Part shown: piece by piece, positions 12,238 to 23,070 of the stretch
Layout of the letters: every line of letters starts with the position of its first letter
How positions within the stretch are numbered: position 1 is the stretch's first letter
Notes under the pieces: generated by a model
The model's database searches: none
Seen by the model: the letters and a program-made list of their open reading frames with translations, nothing else
Told to the model about the DNA's origin: nothing
Source of the DNA: Amorphophallus konjac
Taxonomy: Eukaryota > Streptophyta > Magnoliopsida > Alismatales > Araceae
NCBI GenBank assembly: GCA_022559845.1
Contig: CM040125.1
Location: 328,173,829 to 328,237,828 of the forward strand
DNA length: 64,000 nt
Direction of reading: 5' to 3'
Position numbers and translations under genes: made by a program

Positions 12238-12255
12238 GTCCCACCGTGATCGTCA
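12238..12255 (-). promoter_or_regulatory. Primer binding site of element B
   Basis: The plus strand reads GTCCCACCGTGATCGTCA, one base different from GTCCCACCGTGATCGCCA in element A. As the reverse complement it would pair with a tRNA ending in CCA. Ogre-type elements are known to use tRNA-Arg, which would fit, but the tRNA identity was not checked. Confidence 0.65.
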
Positions 12256-12267
12256 AAAAACCAAGGT

Positions 12268-13428
12268 TGTATATGATTTATCTAATCCACCCCAACACAA
12301 ATAATATATGCATAGGTGCAATAAGCATGAAGGGAAAGGGGCGATGAAGATAAAGGAACTGACCGTGATCGCCACCAAAGATTTATAGTTGGAAAAACGT
12401 ACTGTAAAGATTGAAATACCAACTATATACCTAGGAAAGAGGAAGAAGAACGCGGCCCAAAGAGGGACCGCTAAGACATGATCGCGCAAGCAACAGGGTG
12501 CGGGGAACGTCGTGGGATCAAACCTCCTCACCTTCCAGCCGGCTAGAAGAAGAGGGCCTCACGTTCTCTTGCTCTCCTGTAAATCAAAGACAAGACAAAG
12601 GAGAAAAAACCCATTAGATCTATGCATGTAGAATATGTCCTAGATGTGTAAAATAGTGTGAGAAATTGAGGGAGAATGCACAGGGGGAGGTTTTTAATCC
12701 CTGTAAACGGGTGCAAAACATAGGTGTGTGTATTATGAATGCACGTATGTGAAGAACACGAATTAGCATGCAGTATAACTGCGGGAATATGCCATTCAAT
12801 ATGGAGAAAAGTGTAGCAAAGTGTAGAAAATAGGATTCTATGATGATTTGAGAAAAGAAGAAGGGAATAACTAAGAGATGAGACAATGAAAAAGAGCCCT
12901 TGAGCATGAAAATTCAAGCCAATACTTCCCCCTGCAGGTTGGGGTCGAAGAAACGAGGTGACGATGCGGCATGACTTTGCCCCGAACATAAGAAGAGCCC
13001 CCTTTTCACGCACTACGAACTGGACAGTTTATATAGAAGTGCAGAAACCCTAGAGCTGAAATATGAGATAAACACCCAATTTCTGAGATTTAGATGCATA
13101 AACCTCGAGATAATAGTAAGGTTAAGAGCCCTGGATCGATGGAAACCGAGGTGGAGACTTATCTCCCTCGAAAATGGTGCCAAATAGGAGTCCAAAGAGC
13201 CCTACGGCAAAGAAATCGGAGTTCAGAATGATCTGGGCTCTGCAATAAGAACACGGTCAGTCACGCGACCGCTACCTCATGGATGCGGTCATGTGAAAAT
13301 CGTGACTATCCAGGCTCATCAGAGGGTCAAGGAACAGAGCCATCGGGCTGATGGACGCCCAGAAAAAACTCCTGAGAACGCGATCTTGGGGAGACTCCAG
13401 AAAAAACTTCTTAAGACTGCTACCAGCC
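12268..13428 (-). repeat. LTR of element B, cut by C1
   Basis: This is the 5' LTR of a minus-strand element, starting on the plus strand with TGTATATG. It aligns with the LTRs of element A (51341 and 61193) through shared blocks. Examples are GTGATCGCCACCA near the start, the CCGGCTAGAA...GGGCCTCACGTTCT region, and the minus-strand TATA box at 13028-13035. About half the expected 2.3 kb is present; C1 interrupts it at 13428 and the rest lies outside the window. Confidence 0.75.
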
Positions 13429-14149
13429 TGTAATGCCCCAGATTTTTTGGATACTTTTCGGATCATTTTCGTGGGTCTCGGATTGAGTTTAGCGGTTTCC
13501 GCGTGTTTTTCCCTGATGTGCCTTCGAAACTCTGTGCAGGGTGAACCATTGCATTCTCTGACTCCGGGACGAGACCAGCGCGTTGTGCTCTTCCCGCGGA
13601 TCGCGAGATAATTTTTCATATTTTTCTGAATTTCTAGAATTTTTTGGTTTTTCTATATATATTAACCTCCTTTTTCTCTCTCCCCATCTCTCATTTTCTC
13701 ACCCTCTCCCTCTCTCTTCACTCACGCTCTCTTCTCTCCCTCTCTTCTCCAGCGGTCGACGAAGGTGGACAGGGGCGAGGTGAAGGCGACGCAGGTGCTG
13801 GTCTCGGGGTAGGCGAGCGGACAAGCGGGGGGGTTGAATTGTCCCTGACACTAGATGACAAATTAAAACAACTACGCAGCGGAATTAACAACTTTCAATT
13901 AGATTGAGGAAATTAACTAAACAAACTAACTAGTTCACTCAATCTCTCCATTCTCACGCGATCACACAAACATAAATATAATCCATGAAATCAAATCACA
14001 AGGCATACCACAATGCTCAAGGATTTTTAAGGTGGTTCGGGACCACAACGGGCTCCCTACGTCCACCCCTCACCAAATCCAGTGAGACTTCACTCGGGGA
14101 TAAATCCCCAAAATAAAGACGATGCTCCAAACACACGTGGGACGACGCC

Positions 14150-14296
<147 letters not shown>

Positions 14297-15008
14297 CTCG
14301 ATCTCAACACGATCGACGACTCGATCTCCAACCACGATCCGACGACCGGATCACAACACACACACACACACTGCAACAACCGCAGCACAACGACACACAT
14401 GACCGCACGCAGGCGATCAACCACGACCGTATACACAAATGGTCACACACACGAATATCTCTATTGTTCGGAAGATAAATACAAATATTCAAATCATGCT
14501 AAACCCAAAATATAGAGCATGAAACACATCCCAAAGAAAAAACAAAAGATATAGAGATGATCCCCCTTTGTCTTCAATGGCCGGAAGACGATGTTCTTTG
14601 ATGCTCGGGTCGGAGGGAAGCCGGATGAAGATGATTCTTGCATCCTCTTGATCCTCTCGTCGATCCGCTCCCTTTTCTCTTCTATCACAAGCTCCAAATC
14701 TTCATGGATGTAGATGATAACCTCCTTCCAAGAGCTCCTCCTTCCTTTTCCCCTTTCTTCACCTACAAGATAAGAAACATAAGCTCATTAGGGTTCTTTT
14801 CTTCTCAAATTTGTAACTCATCTTTATAGCCAAGGTAGAGAGCCCAAAAGACACATAAACCCTTCAACTACAAACCCATAGAAAGCCCCCTAAACACATG
14901 TATATTAACCCTTGGGGCATTAGGGTCAAGTTTGGCCCTAAATGGATCTCCAAAAGATGGGTTTCGGATGCATTTCGTGAAGCCCGTTCGCATAGCAGAG
15001 AAAGTTCG

Positions 15009-15262
15009 GTCGACCGGTGTCATTGGGGCGGTTGACCGGGCCAACAAACATTCTGTTTTGGGCGTAGCAGAGAAAATCCGGTCGACCGGATTCACAGAAC
15101 TTGGTTCTGTCTGGATTTAACCGGTCGACCGGACAGAACTTGGTTCTGTCTGGATTTAACCGGTCGACCGGCTCAGTGGGGCGGTCAACCGGTTCTGGTT
15201 CTGCACAAGGTAGACCAGAACAATTTGACATATCCGGTTGACCAGTTAGTGGGGCGGTCGAC
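15009..15262. repeat. Cluster of CGGTCGACCG palindromes
   Basis: Within about 250 bp the perfect palindrome CGGTCGACCG or one-base variants (GGTTGACCGG, GGTCAACCGG) occurs about eight times. Around it are direct repeats such as GACAGAACTTGGTTCTGTC and AGTGGGGCGGT. It lies in the SIRE-type solo LTR. The arms are the same CGGTC/GACCG as in the hairpin modules of C1, C2, E and A, but with no loop. Confidence 0.85.
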
Positions 15263-18200
15263 CGGAATTCAGTGAATTCCAGATTTTGCACATTCAGTCC
15301 AATGAAATAAAACCCAATGAAATACAGAAATGGTTAGATGATAAATGACTAACAACCAAGTGTTCCTTGGTATTAAACAATGTAAAAACATATACTAACC
15401 ACTTCCATCAAAATCAAAAACTCAAAGTGAAGACTTACCATTTTCTCCCAAAAACATACACATGCAAAGTGTCAAGTTCTCACCATGAATCTTGATACCT
15501 TTGCATATGGATTGGCATTTCATTTTAAACCTGCATGATAAGATAAATGAAGTTAGAACAATGCAAGTTCAATCACTTTGAAGCCAAGATTCCTATTAAT
15601 AGGCTTAATCACATTCAAGCTTAAAAGCCTCATATAGAAATTACATGACAAGTCCGTTCGCATTAGAAGTCGACTCTTGCTTCATAAGAGGTCGACTCTT
15701 GCCAAGGTTGAAGAACATGAGATATGTACGTGAAGGTCCATTTGGATAGGGATCATTCAAGCAATATGAGAACCATTCAAACCAACATTTTGCTCACCAA
15801 AAATGAGATCAATTTGTCCAAGTTCTTAACTCACATGAATACTTAACATGATGCCAAAACATAAACAATGTTTGTTTAAGTTTAAACATGTTTTCATGAA
15901 TTAGAAACCCTTCATGAAAAGTCCAGGTTCAATAAGCATAAGAGCACTTTGGAAAACATGGCAACCACAGCCTAGCATGAAGTGTAACCATGAAAGCAAT
16001 CTCCACATGAATGATATAAATGATTTGAACCCTTTCATGGATATGCAAGAAAGCCATTTAACCAAACTCAACCAAGGTTTATACAAGGGACTCATTCAAT
16101 GCATTAGAACCATTTGAAACCCCAATTTTTCTCAACCAAAAATCAACTTCATAACCCAAGCAACTAAACAACATGTTCGAGCCTTAAAACCATTTAAGAA
16201 CTCAACTCACATTAAGATATGCATGAGGGGTTCATTACATTGGCTAGAAAAGCCTTATGAAGAACAAGCATGAAAAACCATTTATCACACTTAAAAGTTC
16301 ATTCATTCCAAGGTTCACATGAGAAAGCCAATGAAGTATATGCACCAATGAGAGTACATAGCAAACCCAAAACTCTCGTATAAAAATCAACTTCATAATC
16401 CATGGATTCTACCAAGATGCATGCGCCTCAAGGACCATTTACATCTCAACCATATGTAAACAAGGTCCATGTAAGAATTGCAATAAGTATAATCATGAAT
16501 GCACACTATCATCAAAATTACATGCAAGCATAGAAACATATGCATGGATGAAGTTCTTCCACATACACACACAATATTTTGTTATCATCAAAACCAAAAT
16601 AAAGAGGGAGCACAGCGAACCCAACACAACAGCGGGCGAGGACGAGATGAGGATCGAGGTGGTGGAGGCGCGGCGAAGCTCGGCCGCGAGTTCGGGGCCT
16701 CGTGAGGGTTTAACAGCATTTTCTTCGTTGATCGGCGTCCACGGCGCGTCGAATCTTCGGTGGAGGTAGGGGGATGGTTCTCTAGCCCGTGTACTTCATT
16801 TCCTGCGAGTTTTGTAGGCCGTGGTGAGGCAAGCGGGCTTATTTGGGCATTTTGAGAAAAATGCATATTTTTGGGGTATGAGCCCGATCTAGTATTTTGA
16901 CCGTATTTTTGGGGTTTAAATGGGTCCTCTCGGTGCTAGAGAGATAGGGGACTAGTTTCCCGTTGTTTTTCCCTTCACGTGGGCATGAATGGGGCGTGGA
17001 ATGGAGTTTTCTGTGTGATTCGCCGTTTTAGGGTTCGGGACAGCCTAGCGGTCCTTCTAGTGACCGCTAGGGCGCCATGTGGTCTTGTAGGGGATCGCAA
17101 GGGTCTCCCATATGTCGGTTTGAGCCTTGCGGTAGTGCGATGGACCCCTAGGCTCTGCCTTGCGGTCCAAGGGGTGACCGTTTGACCGTGATTTGGTCGA
17201 TTAGTGGTCGGTGGGGTAGCGATCTTGCGACTGACCGCTAGGCATCGCCTAATGGTCTGAGAAGTGACCGCTAGGGGTTTGCGAGTTCCTGGAGCTTAGC
17301 GGTCCAGGGGTAGACCGCTAGGCAGTTTTTCGTGTTCGCCGTGTCCGTTTCGCATTGTGTTGGTCTCCGGTCGACCCGGTTGTGACCCAGTAGTTGACCT
17401 TCGGTCTCGTGAGTGTCCCGGACGCCCCGTGGGTTCTGTGTCCATGTTTTTGGGTGTCCTGAGGTACTGTATTACCTTGATTAGCATGCCCATGGGTTGG
17501 AGGGTCCGGGTGACCCCATGTGTTCCTGGCCTTCATGTTTTCATTAGATCGAGTCACCGTGTATCGGTATGAGTGCGGTGGGGTCTTCCCGCACATCGTG
17601 GGTTTCTCCGGAAGGTGGTTTCCACGTGGGCCAGGTGTATGGCCTTGGACTGTGAGTTCAATCAACCAGCCTGGGGCTGGAGGTTTCCCGCGTGTCCCTT
17701 GGATGAGGGAGTAACCCGGCGGTTGGGAACCGTGTTACCGTGGTTTTAGACCTAGGGATAGGCTAGATTGATAGCGTGGAGCTGTCCTTGTACGACCGTC
17801 TTGACCCCGAGTCTTATGACTCAAAGACCATTGGATTTAGTAGGTCTAGTGGGCTGTTGTGGACGCACTTTATTTAAATAGTGATTTATTTGTTTATTGG
17901 GTTTATTAAGTGCATGGGCGTGCCAGTCACAAAGTGACGATTTATTCGGGCTTTGAAGAAGCCCATGGTGCGCTCGATATGACTAATCAGACGATTGTGT
18001 AGTTCGTGTCGGGACTAAAACCCGCCGCGCCATAGAGGTCACAACGTCATTTACATCCCCTCGGAGAGGGGAACACCCTTGATTAATTGCCGAGAATCAG
18101 GGCCTCATGGCCAAGAAATTATATCAAGAGAACTAAGATGATAGCGGTCTCGAATCAGTCGGAAAGCCCTATGTCTGGGGAAGCAAGCATTCGAAATATG

Positions 18201-18522
18201 TCGGTCACTGAAGGGACCATTTTAATATTCGGACGAGCGTCCGACTTCAGGAAATCGTAATCGTCATGGGGAAAACCAGAGTGTATGTATTCCGGGGCAC
18301 GGCAGATTTATTATTCAAAGGGATGGGAACCATTCGGTTAAATCCCGATTAGAGTAACATGTCGGTCGCTCAGGGGACCGTTTAATATTCGGACGAGCGT
18401 CCGGCTTCAGAAAATCGTAATCATCACGGGCAAAACCAGAGCATATGTATGCCGGGGCACGGCAGATTTATTATTTGAAGGGATGGGAGACGTTCGATTA
18501 AATCTCAGTTAGAGCAGTCGAA
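18201..18522. repeat. 161 bp tandem duplication in D LTR
   Basis: Two adjacent copies start at 18201 (TCGGTCACTGAAGGGACC) and 18362 (TCGGTCGCTCAGGGGACC). Both contain GGACGAGCGTCC, AAATCGTAATC and GGGGCACGGCAGATTTATTA. They differ at about a tenth of positions. Confidence 0.85.
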
Positions 18523-19127
18523 AACTAATGAGTTTGTCATCCCGGTGCAAGACTGAGTCAGGACCATTCCGGGGGCGCCTCCCGTGCTCCAAACGAAGCT
18601 TGCGTAGGCATCGTTAATATTTCGGTGCCAAAGGGCAACGGGAAAGTGTCCCGGGACTAGATTCCAAAACAAAGACATGTGCAGAGATAGCTGGCTATAG
18701 GCCTAGGATGTGGGTCAGGCAATGGCCATGATTAGGGCGAACCCGTGGCATAAGCATGACCCAGGAATCTCTTATCAATATTCCCATGCAAAGGGTCCGG
18801 GGATGAAAGCCGTCTCGTTCCATTCAAACCTTGTCGGTCATTCATGGACCACTTTATGTCCAGACAAAGGTCCGTATTGAAGGTACGATGTAAACGGAAA
18901 CAAACCTGTACAAATGTATGTCGAGTTTACAATAATTTCAATGAAAGAGCGAAAATGAATCCCAATAAGAACGAGGTCGGGCAGAAAAACTATCGGCCTA
19001 GAGCAATGTCAGATTATGGCCATATTGGGATGGCTCCCAAGGTCCGAACCTGAATTAGAGAGGCGACGTTAATGTTCCCTTTATACCTGGTTTTGAGCCA
19101 GACGAGGCTGCGGAGCGGATCTCATCA

Positions 19128-19452
19128 TTTTTTATTATTATTTGAATTTTTTATCATTATTATTTTATTATATATTTTTTGGAGTGAGTTTATTATTATT
19201 ATTACTTATTTATTATTTCTTTATTATTGTTTATTCATTTATTATTCATTAGTATTATATATATATATATTAAGTTTATTATTATTATTGTTAAGTTCAT
19301 CATCATTATTACCTATTGCTTTATTATTATCATTTATTTATTTATTTATTAAGTTTGTCATCATTATTATTTACCCCCTTTTATTATTATAATTTTATTA
19401 TTATTATTTATCCCTTTTTTATTATGAGTCCGCTATTATTATTATTATTTGT
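19128..19452. repeat. ATT/TTA-rich microsatellite tract
   Basis: About 320 bp of interrupted TTATTATTA with a TATATATATA patch. A short similar tract occurs at 32456-32490 in D's interior. Confidence 0.9.
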
Positions 19453-19507
19453 TGCATTTGGCACGTGTGTGGAGAGGCGGAGAGTGTACCGTTGGAGAAT
19501 GATTTAG

Positions 19508-19735
19508 GGATGTACCGCTGGAAGCAGTGGAAGGGTGTATTGTTGGAAGCAGTGGAGGGGTGTACCGCTGGAAGTAGTGGAAGGGTGTACCGCTGGAAGC
19601 AGTGGAAGGGTGTACCGCTGGAAGCAGTGGAGGGGTGTACCACTGGAAGCAGTGGAAGGGTGTACCGCTGGAAGCAGTGGAGGGGTGTACCACTGGAAGC
19701 AGTGGAAGGGTGTACCGCTGGAAGTAGTGGAGACT
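19508..19735. repeat. 25 bp minisatellite, about 9 copies
   Basis: The unit is GGTGTACCGCTGGAAGCAG followed by TGGAAG, spaced exactly 25 bp (GAAGCAGTGG at 19521, 19546, 19571 and onward). Differences are few (AAGGG or AGGGG, CCGCTG or CCACTG). Since 25 is not a multiple of three, all frames repeat every 75 bp, which explains the long open frames on both strands. Confidence 0.95.
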
Positions 19736-20309
19736 GTGTCGGATAGAGGCACACGAAGTGTGGCCGAGGAGGAGGCACTAGTGTGCCAGACAGGGTGAAG
19801 GTGGAGTGTACCGGGCGAGGAGGCACGAGTGTGCAGGGTAAGGAGCAGGGTCTGCCAAGGTCTATGCACATTAGGGATGTGTGGAGGGCAAGGTTTGCCA
19901 AGGTCAATGCAGCTGAGGCTGGGTTGGGGAAGTTCCCTCTATTCATGAGGCGTATGTGAGGAGTTTAGACTTGATTCTCTTTTATTCATGAAATGCATGT
20001 GAAGAATTTCTTTTATTCATGGTTTTATTTTATTCATGAAATGCATGACTTTATGTTTAATTTGCTTAGGCTAAATGTAGAGGTTGCACACACGAATTCA
20101 GGCATGCAAGCAGCTTAGTTGGGTTTATGGGTTAATTCACGGTACGTAAGCACAAATCTGATACATGAGGGGGTTTTCTTTTATTTATTTGTTGCTTCTT
20201 TTTGTCTTTTAATGGGTTCATTAGTTTTGACGAAAATTCGGCAGCATCTCCCCTTGACCCGGACGGTAAGGGAGATACATGGAACGCGCCCACAAGGAGT
20301 GGCGGAACC

Positions 20310-20745
20310 CGACAATCTAAGGTGTGTGCCAAGGCAACGACACCTTTAAGGAAACTTCGAAAAGCCCGGAGAAACCAGCGAACGGAACACACTGGGTTAG
20401 AACAGGCAAAGTGTGCCGGCAAGAACAGGCCAAGGGTATGCCGGCCAAGGAAGGCTGGGATGTGCACCGGCTAAGGCACGGAGGGTGCACCGGGCAACGT
20501 AGGCTAGGAAGTGTGTCGGCCAAGGCACATGCTAACGAGTGTGCTGGGAAGGAGAGCTAGGAGGTGTGCCGGCTAAGGGCCGTTGGGAGTGTGTCAGGTG
20601 GGGCACCCTGCGAGTGTGCTGGGGTAAGGCAGCACGGGGTGTGCCGGGTGAGCGCGGGCACGAGTGTGCCGGGTAGCTAGGGCACGAGTGTGCCGGGTAG
20701 CTAGGGCACGAGTGTGACGGGCGAAGGGCGCAACGGGTGCACCGG
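20310..20745. repeat. Degenerate GTGTGCCGG repeats
   Basis: An irregular series of GTGTGCCGGcTAAGGCACG-like units of roughly 20-40 bp. Two almost identical copies of GGGCACGAGTGTGCCGGGTA lie at 20661-20710. Many units contain inverted short arms around GCAC...GTGC. Confidence 0.7.
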
Positions 20746-21509
20746 GGACCGGCAGAGGCGTCAACACTTCGGAAAACCGTGGCTAGGTGGAGGGGGTTCA
20801 GACAGGGTCTCATGGACCCCTCCAACATGCTAGTTGGAATGCTGTGAGAATGAAAATTTGCAGGGACACATGGCATAGCTAAGGCCGGCTGAGATGCTCC
20901 AGAAATCAAGTTCACAAGGAAACACGGAGAAAGATGGAAAGAGGGGAGGCACAAATGCGAAGCATGAACACATCTCAAAACCCTTCTTTTATTCCTTCCG
21001 AAAGAAATGTACAGAAGTTCATGGCGAACAGAGGAAACGAAACGGGAAGAGGGAAAAAGGGATGATACATAGTGGGGGAGGGAGACAGAGCACTAGCTCC
21101 TCCCCTCCCAGGCTAGACTCCTCTCTCACTCACCCCCCTTTCTCTTCTTCTCTTCTTCTCTTCTGTCTTCACACAGACGGTGGTGGTCGAATAGCAGGCC
21201 TTTCCCTATTCTTCTCTTCTTCTCTTCTGCCTTCCTCGTTCTGCCTCTGTGGAGAGCCAGCCTGCCGGAGAGCACTCCCCTTCTTTCTTCTCTCTTCTTG
21301 CACACTGTTCTCTTCATCGTGAGGGGTTCTTATATGTCCAGCCACGTTGACGGGGGGGGACATATGATGACCATTTTGTCCGTGGTTGACCCCGGTCATG
21401 TCCTTGTCAGGTGGGGCTCTACCTGCTCGAACCAGGGGGTGACACCGTGGCAGGTGTTAGCTGGCTCCAAGGTGGCCAAGCTGTGCGCCAAGGGTCCCAC
21501 ACAGTGATC

Positions 21510-22015
21510 GTTGTGTCTTCTGTCGGCTTGTACCACTGGGCAAGCAAGAGGGAGTGTGCCGCTGAAGGGGAAGAGAGACTGTGCCGCTGGAGGGCACAAC
21601 CATCTTGCCGTTAGAAAGGCAGGAGGAATGTGCCGCTGGAAGGGGCGTTGACGGTGTGCGGCTGGCGGGCTTGAGGAGGGTGTGTCGCTGGAATGGGGCA
21701 CAAGTGTGCCGTTGAAGCGCACCCGGGTGTGCCGTTAAGAGGCACAAAGGGGTGTGCCGCTGGGAGGCACCATGGGGTGTGCCGTTGAAAGCACCTGGAG
21801 GTGTGCCGTTGAAGGCACTAGTGTGTGTGTGCCGCTGGGGGCAACTGGGAGTGTGCCGCTGAGAGGGCAACCAGAGTGTGCCACTGGGGGCATGAAGACT
21901 ATGCCGTTGGAAGGGCTCGTTCGAGTGTGTGCCGCTGAAGGGCTTGTTTGGGTGTGCCGCTGGAGACACAGGAGCGTGCCACTAGGGGCAACTGGGAGTG
22001 TGCCGCTGGGGCACT
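21510..22015. repeat. GTGTGCCGCTGG minisatellite
   Basis: About 17 irregular units of 25-35 bp built on GTGTGCCGCTGgAGGGCAC. It is related in motif to the 19508-19735 array (CCGCTGGAAG) and lies in the same LTR of D. Confidence 0.8.
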
Positions 22016-22116
22016 TCAGGGTCTTTTTCTTTTCTTCTTTTCATCTTCTCTTCTCTCTTCTTCTCTTCTTTATTCCCCTGCATGTAAACATGGGGTGAGA
22101 ATTTTTTGTGTCCACA

Positions 22117-22130
22117 AATGCCCCCCAGCC
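22117..22130 (-). promoter_or_regulatory. Polypurine tract of element D
   Basis: Read on the minus strand, GGCTGGGGGGCATT lies directly before the LTR start TGTGGACAC. It parallels AAGGAGGGGCATC before TGTTGACACC in elements A and E. Confidence 0.7.
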
Positions 22131-22255
22131 GCAGACGACGCGAGAGAGGGATGAGAGAGCAGGGCCTGCAGGTGCAGACCGACTGAGATATTCATCAACA
22201 TGATGGGGAGAGCGGGTCCGCGGACCGAAGTTAAGGTCGAGAAATCAGGCCACGT

Positions 22256-23045
22256 GGGCCTAAAACCCTGGTAAGCGGGCTATGAAAGCCGAAGCTATTG
22301 GAAAGCGGGCTATAGAAGCCGAGGTTGTGGATATCGGGCTACGAGGGCCGAAGAGAAGGCTTTCTTTCTTTAAAGGTCTGGACGGTAGGTCCAAATCGAA
22401 AAGGGGTATTCGTCACCCGAAAGGGACGGAGGGAAGAGTTTGTTGATTCGATGACTTGGGCGGAAGGCCCGAATCGAAAAAGGGATATTCGTCACCCGAA
22501 GGGACGGAGAGAGGAGTTTGTTGATTCATGACCTGGATGGAAGTTCCAAGTCAAAGGGATATTCGCCACCCGAGGGGATGGAGAGGAGAGTTTGTTGATT
22601 CCATGACCTGGATGGAAGGTTTAAGTCAAAAGGGATATTCGTCACCCGAAGGGACGGAGAGAAAAGTATGTTGATTCGATGACCTGGATGGCAGGTCCAA
22701 GTCAAAGGGGTATTTGTCACCCGAAAGGGACGGAGGGAAGGGTTTGTTGATTCAAAAGAGATATCCATCGCCCGAAGGGACGGAGAGAAGGGTTTATTCA
22801 TTCCATGACCTGGATGGAAGGTCCAAGTCAAAGGGGGTATTCGTCACCCGAAGGGACGGAGATAAGAGTTTGTTGATTCCATGATCTGGACGGAAGGACC
22901 AAATCAAAATGGATATTCGTCACCCGAGGGGACAGAGAGAAGAGTTTGTTGATTCCATGATCTCGACGGAAGGTCCAAATCAAAAGGGATATTCGCCACC
23001 CGAAGGGACGAAGAGAGGGTCAAGTCGCTGACACGGGCTAGTGTT
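22256..23045. repeat. GGGCT hairpin units, then about 75 bp array, 9 copies
   Basis: From 22256 there are three units of GCGGGCTATGAAAGCCGAAG type. From about 22370 a 74-79 bp unit repeats: ATTCGTCACCCGAAGGGACG, GGAGAGAAGAGTTTGTTGATTC, then CTGGACGGAAGGTCCAA. Both motifs are short inverted repeats (GGCT/AGCC; GGAC/GTCC). Element C2 is inserted just after the array. Confidence 0.85.
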
Positions 23046-23070
23046 AGCGCAGGTAAAAGGGGATGATTCC

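Larger units (their letters stand above)
11286..12267 (-). mobile_element. Element B, leader between gag and 5' LTR
   Basis: This continues element B after the SIRE insertion. Its start aligns with 60826-61000 of element A. It runs to the primer binding site at 12238-12255. It holds a three-copy tandem repeat and no coding frame. Confidence 0.8.
17858..22116 (-). repeat. 3' LTR of element D (4259 bp)
   Basis: The ends on the plus strand are TGTGGACGCAC and TTTTTGTGTCCACA, a perfect 7 bp inverted repeat. Contents from left: the 385 bp shared with 40846-41230, a 161 bp tandem duplication, unremarkable sequence to 19120, an ATT-rich tract, a 25 bp minisatellite, GTGCCG-type repeats and TCTTCT tracts (21125-21300). 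The interval 19740-20300 holds no gene or clear repeat. At 4.26 kb it is long but within the range known for Ogre-like LTRs. Confidence 0.7.

Noticed and set aside
19422..19946. 174-codon minus-strand frame with repeated peptide
   Set aside because: 25 bp minisatellite; frames are open on both strands every 75 bp.
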